The position numbers were made by a program, and so were the translations under genes. From the NCBI RefSeq assembly GCF_033366695.1, contig NZ_JAOBTQ010000001.1, forward strand, positions 1,054,001 through 1,118,000: DNA of 64,000 nt. Reading direction: 5' to 3'. Below the pieces are notes generated by a model, which was given only the letters and a program-made list of their open reading frames with translations, searched no databases and was not told the origin of the DNA. The DNA comes from Streptomyces sp. SCL15-4 (lineage in GTDB: Bacteria; Actinomycetota; Actinomycetes; Streptomycetales; Streptomycetaceae). This document shows positions 16,214-22,784 of the stretch, piece by piece (the first letter of the stretch is position 1; each line of letters begins with the position of its first letter).

Positions 16214-17323
16214 TCACTCCACCCGGTACGGCGCCGCGCGCTCCCGGGCGAGCGTGAGGCCGAGTCCGGGTTCCCCGTCGGCGCCCGGTGTGACGCTGCC
16301 GCCGGCCGGATCGAGGACGCCGTCGAACAGGAGGCGTTCGATGCGGACGTGGTCGTGGAACCACTCCAGATGGCGCAGGTTGGGCACGGCGGCGGCAGCG
16401 TGCGCGTGGGCGTGGGGCGCGCAGTGACCGGAGACGTCGATCCCGCGCGCCTGGGCGAGCGCGGCGGCGCGCAGCCAGACGGTGATGCCGCCGCACCGGG
16501 TGATGTCGGCCTGGAGGCAGTCGACGGCTCCGGCGGCCAGCATGTGCTCGAAGTACGGCAGGGTGTAGCCGTATTCGCCGGCGGCCACGTCGAGGGGGAT
16601 GCTGTTTCGGATGCCGGCGAGGACGGTGAGGTGGTCGGAGGAGACGGGTTCCTCGAACCAGGTGACGCCCTGGTCGGCGAGCGCGCCCGCGACCCGTACC
16701 GCCTGGCCGCCGGTGTAGCCGCCGTTGGCGTCCACGTACAGCTCGGCCGTGTCGCCGACGGCCGCCCGCGCCAGGGCGACGCGTTCGAGGTCGCGGTCCT
16801 GCCGCGCGCCCCACGACTCCCCGATCTTGATCTTGACGCGGGGGATGCCCTGTTCCTCGGCCCAGCCGCGCAGCTGGCGTTCCTGCCGGCCGGCGTCGTA
16901 GGTGGTGAAGCCACCGCTGCCGTAGACGGGCACGTCGGTGCGGGCGGCGCCGAGCAGCCGGACGAGGGGCAGGCCGAGCAGGCGGGCCTTGAGGTCCCAC
17001 AGGGCGATGTCGACGGCGGCGATCGCCTGGGCGGCCAGGCCGGGCAGTCCGGCGTTGCGCACGGCCCGGCACATCCGCTCGTTGGCGCGCGGCACGTCGT
17101 ACGCGGACAGGCCGGTGACGCTGCCGGCGAGCAGTTCGCGCACGAGGTGGGCGGTGGCGGCGGGCGCGTAGGTGTAGCCGAGCCCGGTGGTGGTGCCGGA
17201 GCGGACGGTGACCAGGACGAGGGTGGTCCTGTCCCAGGCGAGTGTGCCGTCCGCCTCGGGCGCGTCGGTGGGCACGGTGTAGACGGCGGTGTCGGCCGCG
17301 TCTACGGCCGGCTGGTCGCTCAT
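16214..17323 (-). CDS. Enolase-superfamily enzyme, mandelate racemase subgroup
   Basis: 369 residues; the ATG at 17323 overlaps the previous gene's stop (ATGA) and has GGAGG upstream. Active-site residues expected of the mandelate racemase subgroup are present: the KxK pair at about residue 165 in VKIKIGE, metal ligands D197 (YVDANGGY), E223 (WFEEPV) and about E250 (AGEYG), and a catalytic Asp/His dyad from LQADITRCGG and GHCAPH (about 299). Such enzymes racemise or dehydrate sugar acids and related carboxylates after abstracting the alpha proton. Translational coupling to a D-hydroxyacid-type dehydrogenase suggests an organic- or sugar-acid catabolic operon, which is inference. Confidence 0.87.
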   Translation of the reverse strand: MSDQPAVDAADTAVYTVPTDAPEADGTLAWDRTTLVLVTVRSGTTTGLGYTYAPAATAHLVRELLAGSVTGLSAYDVPRANERMCRAVRNAGLPGLAAQAIAAVDIALWDLKARLLGLPLVRLLGAARTDVPVYGSGGFTTYDAGRQERQLRGWAEEQGIPRVKIKIGESWGARQDRDLERVALARAAVGDTAELYVDANGGYTGGQAVRVAGALADQGVTWFEEPVSSDHLTVLAGIRNSIPLDVAAGEYGYTLPYFEHMLAAGAVDCLQADITRCGGITVWLRAAALAQARGIDVSGHCAPHAHAHAAAAVPNLRHLEWFHDHVRIERLLFDGVLDPAGGSVTPGADGEPGLGLTLARERAAPYRVE

Positions 17324-20300
17324 GGTCGCCTCCGGGACCGGCGCAGCCCGCTGACGACGGCGGCGCTGCCCGCGGCGAGGGCGGCCACGGAGGCGGTGGT
17401 CGCCCAGGCGGCCCCGCGGGACGGCTCGTCGGGGCGGACGGCCAGGCGTTCGGGGCGGTCGCCGGGCAGGTTGCCGTCCAGGGCGAGCGCGAGGACCTCG
17501 GCGAGGTGCAGCGCGCGCCGGCCGGTGCCGCCCTGTTCGATCTGGGTGCGGCAGCTGAAGCCGTCGGCGACGACCAGGCTGTCCGGGGCGGCGGCGCGCA
17601 CGGCGGGCAGGACGCCCAGTTCGCCGACGGCCATGGACACCTCGTGGTGGCCGCGCTCGAAGCCGAAGTTGCCGGCCAGGCCGCAGCAGCCCTCGTCGAG
17701 CACCTCGGCGTCGAGGTGGGCGCGGCGCATCAGTTCGCGGTCGGCGTCGAACTTCATGACGGCGTGCTGGTGGCAGTGGGTCTGCACGGTGGCCTGCCGG
17801 GCCAGTCGCGGCGGCTGCCAGTCGGGGGCGTGGTGGATCAGGTGTTCGGCGAAGGTCCGCACCTGGCCGGCCAGCCGCCGGACGTCCTGGTCGTCGGGCA
17901 TGAGTTCGGGGGCGTCGGCGCGGAAGACGGCCGTGCAGGAGGGTTCCAGGCCGATGACCGGCGTGCCGGCCTCCAGATAGGGCCGCAGCACGCCGAGGGT
18001 GCGGGTCAGCATCTTCTTGGCGGTGGCGAGCTGGCCGGTGGAGATCCAGGTCAGTCCGCAGCACACCGGTTCGGTGGGGACGGCGACGTGGAAGCCGGCG
18101 TCCTCGAGGACGCGGACGGCGGACCGGGCGATGGCGGGATGGAAGTAGGTGCTGAAGGTGTCGGGCCACAGGACGACCGTGCGCGGGTCGGCGGGGTCCG
18201 GCTCCGGCCGGCCGCGGGCCCGCCACCACTGGACGAAGGACTCCTCGGCGAACACCGGGGCCCGGCGGGCGGCGTCGACGCCGGCGAGCCGCTTGCCGAG
18301 GCCGGCCAGGCCGGGCGCGTGCAGCGCGGCGTTCACCAGCCGCGGGGCGGTGCGGCTGAGCCGGGCCCACAGCGGGAGCCAGCCCATGGAGTAGTGGGCC
18401 ATGGGGCGCTTGCGGCCCGCGTAGTGATGGGAGAGGAACTCGGCCTTGAGCGTGGCCATGTCGACGCCGGTCGGGCAGTCCGACTTGCAGCCCTTGCAGG
18501 CCAGGCAGAGATCGAGGGCGTCGTGGACGGCGGTGGAGCGCCAGCCGTCCCCGATCGCGGAGTCCGGGTGCCCGCCGAGCATCTCGAACAGCAGCCGGGC
18601 CCGGCCGCGGGTGGAGTGCTCCTCCTCCATGGTGGCCCGGTAGGAGGGGCACATGACGCCGCCGGAGTGGCCGCGGCAGTTGCCGATGCCGACGCAGCGC
18701 ATCACCGCGCGGTCGAAGGAGTGATCGTCCTCGGGGAAGCCGAAGTGGGTGGCGGGAGTGGCGGGCCGCCAGGTGGGGCCGAGCCGCAGTTGTCCGTCGA
18801 CCGGGTTGGGGTGGACGATCTTGCCGGGGTTCATCCGGTTGCCGGGGTCGAAGAGCGCCTTCAGTTCGCCGAACGCGGTCACGAGCCGCGGCCCGAACAT
18901 CCGGGTGAGCAGTTCGCCCCGGGACTGGCCGTCCCCGTGTTCGCCGGACAGGGAGCCGCCGTAGGAGGCGACGAGGTCGGCGGCGCGCTCCAAAAACCGC
19001 CGGAAGCGCGCCACGCCCTCGGCGGTGCGCAGGCCGAAGGGGATGCGGGTGTGGACGCAGCCCTGTCCGAAGTGGCCGTACAGGGACGGGCGGCCGTAGT
19101 CGAACTCGGCGAACAGGCCCTTCAGGTCGCGCAGATAGTCGCCGAGCCGTTCGGGCGGTACGGCGGAGTCCTCCCAGCCCTCCCAGGTCTCCCGGTCGTC
19201 CGGCGGGCGGGCGGTCACGCCGAGCCCTGCCTCGCGGGCCTTGAGCATCCGCTGCTCGCGTTCCGGGTCGTCGGAGAAGGCGACGTTGCGGTCCTTCTCG
19301 TCGCGGCCGAGGGCGTGCAGCAGGGCGTGTGCCTGTGCGTCGACGTCCTCCTGGCTGTCGCCGCTGTACTGCACCAGCAGCCAGCTGTCGCCCTCGGGCA
19401 GCACGGCGAGCGACTCCAGGTAGGCGCCCTCCTCGCGCATCAGCTGGGCCATCCGGCCGTCCAGGGCCTCCAGTTGGGTGGGGTCGCCGTGCTCCAGCAG
19501 GCGCGGTACGTCGTCGGCGGCGGCGCAGATGTCGTCGTAGCCGAGGACGAGCAGGGACTGGTACGCCGGCACGGGCACGAGGTCGAGTTCGGCGCGCAGG
19601 ACGGTCACCAGGGTGCCCTCGCTGCCGACCAGCGCCTTGGCCACGTCGAAGCCGTTCTCGGGCAGCAGGGAGTCGAGGTTGTAGCCGGAGACGCGGCGCG
19701 GGATCTTCGGGTAGCCGCGGCGGATGTCGGCCAGGTACTCGGTGGAGACGCGGTCCAGGCCGGCGTAGATCTCGGCGAGCCGGCCGCCGCCCGCGATGAT
19801 CCGCTCACGCTCGTCGGGCGGGGTGGGACCGACCCAGGCGCGCTGCCCGTCGTAGGTGAGGATCTCCAGTCGGCGGACGTTGTCGACGGTCTTGCCGTAG
19901 GCCTGGGCGGAGGCGCCGCAGGAGTTGTTGCCGATCATGCCGCCGAGCGCGCAGTGGCTGTGGGTGGCCGGCTTCGGTCCGAACTGGAGCTTGTACCGTG
20001 CCAGTCGGCGGTTGAGTTCGTCCAGGACGATGCCGGGTTCCACCACGCAGGTGCGCCGGTCGGGGTCGACGGAGAGCACGCCGGTGCAGTACTTGGTCCA
20101 GTCGATCACCACGGCGGTGTTGGTCGTCTGTCCCGCGAGGCCGGTGCCGCCGCCCCGGGAGAGGACGGGCGCCTCGAAGCGCGCGCACACCGACACGGCG
20201 CGGGCGGCCGCCTCCACGGTGCGGGGCACGACGACGCCGATCGGGATCTGCCGGTAGTTGGAAGCGTCCGTGGCGTAGGCTCCGCGGCTGCCCGCGTCGA

Positions 20301-20367
20301 AGCGGACCTCGCCGTCCACCTCGGCGTGGAGAGCCGCCTCCAGGCCGGACCTGTCCGCAGGGGTCAT
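17320..20367 (-). CDS. FAD-linked oxidase fused to Fe-S/CCG (GlpC-like) domain; D-lactate/D-hydroxyacid dehydrogenase type
   Basis: 1015 residues; the ATG at 20367 has AAGGAG 7 nt upstream. The N-terminal half is a PCMH-type FAD domain (GGGTGLAGQTTNTAVVIDW, then GGMIGNNSCGASAQAYGKTV) followed by an FAD-oxidase C domain with the SLSGEHGDGQSRG signature. The C-terminal half has two iron-sulfur cysteine groups (CVGIGNCRG...MCPSY near 559-575; CLACKGCKSDCPTG near 626-640) and two CCG motifs (CCGLTW near 769, CCGLAGNFGFE near 895). This is the fused architecture of quinone-linked D-lactate or D-2-hydroxyacid dehydrogenases. A hydrophobic tail with RRSRRRP ends the protein. It is divergent from a MarR gene. 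Confidence 0.9.
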   Translation of the reverse strand: MTPADRSGLEAALHAEVDGEVRFDAGSRGAYATDASNYRQIPIGVVVPRTVEAAARAVSVCARFEAPVLSRGGGTGLAGQTTNTAVVIDWTKYCTGVLSVDPDRRTCVVEPGIVLDELNRRLARYKLQFGPKPATHSHCALGGMIGNNSCGASAQAYGKTVDNVRRLEILTYDGQRAWVGPTPPDERERIIAGGGRLAEIYAGLDRVSTEYLADIRRGYPKIPRRVSGYNLDSLLPENGFDVAKALVGSEGTLVTVLRAELDLVPVPAYQSLLVLGYDDICAAADDVPRLLEHGDPTQLEALDGRMAQLMREEGAYLESLAVLPEGDSWLLVQYSGDSQEDVDAQAHALLHALGRDEKDRNVAFSDDPEREQRMLKAREAGLGVTARPPDDRETWEGWEDSAVPPERLGDYLRDLKGLFAEFDYGRPSLYGHFGQGCVHTRIPFGLRTAEGVARFRRFLERAADLVASYGGSLSGEHGDGQSRGELLTRMFGPRLVTAFGELKALFDPGNRMNPGKIVHPNPVDGQLRLGPTWRPATPATHFGFPEDDHSFDRAVMRCVGIGNCRGHSGGVMCPSYRATMEEEHSTRGRARLLFEMLGGHPDSAIGDGWRSTAVHDALDLCLACKGCKSDCPTGVDMATLKAEFLSHHYAGRKRPMAHYSMGWLPLWARLSRTAPRLVNAALHAPGLAGLGKRLAGVDAARRAPVFAEESFVQWWRARGRPEPDPADPRTVVLWPDTFSTYFHPAIARSAVRVLEDAGFHVAVPTEPVCCGLTWISTGQLATAKKMLTRTLGVLRPYLEAGTPVIGLEPSCTAVFRADAPELMPDDQDVRRLAGQVRTFAEHLIHHAPDWQPPRLARQATVQTHCHQHAVMKFDADRELMRRAHLDAEVLDEGCCGLAGNFGFERGHHEVSMAVGELGVLPAVRAAAPDSLVVADGFSCRTQIEQGGTGRRALHLAEVLALALDGNLPGDRPERLAVRPDEPSRGAAWATTASVAALAAGSAAVVSGLRRSRRRP

Positions 20368-20439
20368 CTGCGCTCCTTGGTTCACCGACGTGCTGCGCTG
20401 ACCGGGGCCGGGCGAGTACCCCGGCAAATAGACAGCCAA

Positions 20440-20465
20440 AACTGAACAGTCCGAGCTGGACAGTT
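20440..20465. promoter_or_regulatory. Imperfect palindrome, candidate MarR operator
   Basis: AACTG (20440-20444) and CAGTT (20461-20465) are the outer arms of a 26-bp imperfect palindrome with matched CAG/CTG pairs inside. Two TGxACAGT elements (TGAACAGTCC and TGGACAGTTC) can also be read as a direct repeat. It lies 28 bp upstream of the MarR start and 73 bp upstream of the divergent dehydrogenase start. Confidence 0.55.
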
Positions 20466-20492
20466 CCGGCTGCCGGTCATAGCCTGGCGTCC

Positions 20493-20930
20493 ATGGCCGA
20501 CATCTCCGACTCCGCCGCCCGCGCCGCGCGTGATCTGCGTGTGGTCTTCAGCAGGCTGCGGCGCCGCATCCGCGAGGTGGCGCAGGACGCCGACCTCAGC
20601 CCCTCGCAGGAGTCGGCGCTCACCCTGGTCGGCAAGCACGGCGCGGCCACGGCCAGCGCGCTCGCCGCCGCCGAGGGGGTGCGCCCGCAGTCCATGGCCA
20701 CCACGCTGACCGCGCTGGAGCGGCACGGCCTGATCCGCCGGGCGCCCGACCCCGACGACGGCCGCCGCCAGCTGGTCACGCTGACCGACGCCGGGCGGGC
20801 CCGGGTCGAGGGCAACCGGCAGGTCCGCGAGGAGTGGCTGGCCCGCGCCTTCCAGGACCGCTACACCGAGGAGGAGCGGCGTACGGTCCTGGCGGCGCTG
20901 GAGCTGCTGGAACGGCTGTCCGCGCCCTGA
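20493..20930 (+). CDS. MarR-family transcriptional regulator
   Basis: 145 residues, ATG at 20493. The winged-helix core is clear: LSPSQESALTLVGKHGAATA, ALAAAEGVRPQSMATTLTAL, then ERHGLIRRAPDPDDGRRQLV with the DxRxxxV-type wing. Flanking dimerisation helices are at both ends. Length is normal. The divergent position over a palindrome points to control of the FAD/Fe-S dehydrogenase operon and of itself. MarR proteins usually lose DNA binding on sensing a phenolic or acidic ligand; the ligand is unknown here. Confidence 0.9.
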   Translation: MADISDSAARAARDLRVVFSRLRRRIREVAQDADLSPSQESALTLVGKHGAATASALAAAEGVRPQSMATTLTALERHGLIRRAPDPDDGRRQLVTLTDAGRARVEGNRQVREEWLARAFQDRYTEEERRTVLAALELLERLSAP

Positions 20931-21127
20931 CCCCGGCGCCCACGCGGCCCGGCTCCGCCGCGCACGCCCGTGCCCGCCGCCGCCGCGCTCTTCCCGCACC
21001 GCCGGACCCTGCTCGCGCCGGCCGGCTCCGCGCCGCCCTCGCCCACGCCCTCGTCCGGCTCACCCCGAAATCGCTCCACCCCTGAAACACCGGAACACCC
21101 GAAACACCCGAAAGGCCCGACCGCCCC

Positions 21128-21712
21128 ATGCCGCTCAGCACGCTCGACCCCCACACCGCCCTCGTCGCGATAGACCTCCAGAACGGCATCGTGGCGATGC
21201 CCACGCAGCCCTGCCCGGGCCCGCAGGTGGTCTCCCGCACGGCGGAACTCGCCGACGCCTTCCGCTCCCGCGGCCTGCCCGTGGTCCTGGTCCGCGTCTC
21301 CTTCGCCGCCGACGGGGCGGACGCCGTGCCCGGCCGCACCGAACGCCAGCCGCGCGGACTCGCCTTCCCGGAGGGCTGGGACGTCGTCGTGGACGAGCTG
21401 TCGGGCCACCCCGGCGACATCCGGGTCACCAAGCACAACTGGAGCGCCTTCCACGGCACCGACCTGGACGTGCAGCTGCGCCGCCGGGGCATCACGCAGA
21501 TCGTGCTGACCGGGATCGCCACCAGCATCGGCGTGGAATCCACCGCCCGTGACGCCTACGCGCACGGCTACCACGTCACCCTCGCCACCGACGCCATGGC
21601 CGACGCCGACGGCGAGGCGCACGCCAACAGCGTGGAGCGCGTCTTCCCGCGCCTCGGCGAGACCGGCACGGCCGCCGAGGTCGCGGAGCTGCTCGCCAAG
21701 ACCCGCGTCTGA
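21128..21712 (+). CDS. Isochorismatase-like hydrolase lacking the nucleophilic Cys
   Basis: 194 residues, ATG at 21128. The cysteine-hydrolase fold is evident: AIDLQNGIVAMP with the catalytic Asp, RVTKHNWSAFHGTDLD with the catalytic Lys, then IVLTGIATSIGVESTARDAY. In nicotinamidase/isochorismatase enzymes the last motif has a Cys nucleophile (TxxCV); here that position is Gly (TSIGV). The VTKHNWSAF and GVESTA forms recur in a distinct actinobacterial group, so the change is probably a subfamily trait rather than damage. The reaction is unknown. The preceding 197 bp hold only short tandem GAAACACC-like repeats just before the start. Confidence 0.85.
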   Translation: MPLSTLDPHTALVAIDLQNGIVAMPTQPCPGPQVVSRTAELADAFRSRGLPVVLVRVSFAADGADAVPGRTERQPRGLAFPEGWDVVVDELSGHPGDIRVTKHNWSAFHGTDLDVQLRRRGITQIVLTGIATSIGVESTARDAYAHGYHVTLATDAMADADGEAHANSVERVFPRLGETGTAAEVAELLAKTRV

Positions 21713-21738
21713 CCCCTGCGGCCGGGCACCGGGACTCC

Positions 21739-21915
21739 TCAGTCCTCGCCGCGCACGATGGTGTCCTCCGTGTCCGGACCCCGGCGCCCCGGCGCGGCGC
21801 GGTCCAGGAGTGCCGGGAGGCAGGTGCGCACTCCCGGGTCCCGCCGCCGGCGGGCCTGGGCCCAGCCGGTCTCCGCGTAGGGTATGGCCCGTTTCGCGTC
21901 CGCGTGCGCGGTCAT
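21739..21915 (-). CDS. Small hypothetical protein, 58 residues
   Basis: The ATG at 21915 follows AGGAAGCGG, a plausible ribosome site. The product is short, basic and without hydrophobic segments (ADAKRAIPYAETGWAQARRR, then TCLPALLDRAAPGRRG). No motif is recognised. It lies in a run of small minus-strand Streptomyces-type genes, with 90 bp before the DUF6479-like gene upstream. Coding is plausible from the start context, but the short length keeps confidence moderate. Confidence 0.45.
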   Translation of the reverse strand: MTAHADAKRAIPYAETGWAQARRRRDPGVRTCLPALLDRAAPGRRGPDTEDTIVRGED

Positions 21916-22005
21916 GTCGTTCCGCTTCCTTCCGTGTCCCGCCGCCGGCGGGAGCCTTCGCCGGGCCCGCACCGGGCCCGGCGCGGCGATCCGTGTCCGG
22001 CCGGG

Positions 22006-22374
22006 TCAGGTCCGGCCGCCGCCACCGCCGCCGAAGGACCCGCTGGACCCCGGCGACCAGCGCGGACGGCTCTGGTCGGCGGCGCGCTTGGTGCCGACGT
22101 TGCCGAGCTGGTGCGGGGTGAGGCGGTCACTCCCGTCGGCGGCCCGGGGCATCTCGTCGGGCTCTCGCACCTCGCGGGTCTCGCCCACCGGTCCCCCCGG
22201 CGGCATCTTCGGCTGCTCCTCCGGGCGCGGCGGCGCGGGCTCGCGCTCGCGCACCTTCGCGCCCAGCCGAAAGGCCCAGATGATGCCCGCGACGAGGGCG
22301 ACTCCGGCGATCAGGATCAGGACGTATCCGAAGGTCTGGGCGCCTGTGGCCGCTTGGTACATGGCAGTGTTCAT
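22006..22374 (-). CDS. DUF6479-like small membrane protein
   Basis: 122 residues, ATG at 22374. One N-terminal transmembrane helix (TFGYVLILIAGVALVAGIIW) is followed by a basic stop (FRLGAKVRERE) and a proline-rich cytosolic tail with PRPEEQPKMPPGGPV, REVREPDEMP and RLTPHQL. This order matches the Streptomyces DUF6479 family. The C-terminal extension ends in a Ser/Gly-rich stretch (SPGSSGSFGGGGGGRT) that is longer than in the typical family member. Function is unknown. Confidence 0.75.
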   Translation of the reverse strand: MNTAMYQAATGAQTFGYVLILIAGVALVAGIIWAFRLGAKVREREPAPPRPEEQPKMPPGGPVGETREVREPDEMPRAADGSDRLTPHQLGNVGTKRAADQSRPRWSPGSSGSFGGGGGGRT

Positions 22375-22431
22375 GACGTGCGGGTACCCGGGGCCGGGCC
22401 GCGGATGCCTGGCCCGGGCCTCCCGCGGCGC

Positions 22432-22704
22432 TCAGTCCTCCTCGCCGGCCGCCGCGCGTTCCACCTCCGCCTCGACCTCGGCCCGGGACCGGCCCGTGTC
22501 CCTGGCGTACTCGCTCACCGCCGTCTGCACATCGCGGGCGAGGTCACGCCAGGCCCGCAGGGCGGTCTCGTAGGTGCCCGCCTGGACGCCGGCCAGCCGC
22601 CGCTCGGCCGGCGGGCCGTAGGCCTCCCGCAGTTCCTGGACCTGGGTCTGGGCGGCGTCGGCCGCGCGCTGTTTCGCGACCAGTTCTTCGAAGGTGTGCG
22701 ACAC
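22432..22704 (-). CDS. Small helical hypothetical protein (Streptomyces-type, 90 residues)
   Basis: Starts at the GTG at 22704, giving VSHTFEELVAKQRAADAAQT as N-terminus. The sequence is charged and almost wholly alpha-helical, with Ala/Glu/Arg-rich helices around a YGPPAERRL turn and an acidic C-terminus (AEVEAEVERAAAGEED). It looks like a small cytosolic coiled-coil or bundle protein. Related short proteins are frequent in Streptomyces but without known function. It lies between the DUF6479-like gene and the SpoIIE phosphatase. Confidence 0.6.
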   Translation of the reverse strand: MSHTFEELVAKQRAADAAQTQVQELREAYGPPAERRLAGVQAGTYETALRAWRDLARDVQTAVSEYARDTGRSRAEVEAEVERAAAGEED

Positions 22705-22784
22705 GCCAACCGACCTTAGGCAGCTCCGGCTCTTGCGCACAGAGCGACCTGCGGAAGCGGCCGCACCCGCACCCGAGTGGCGGG

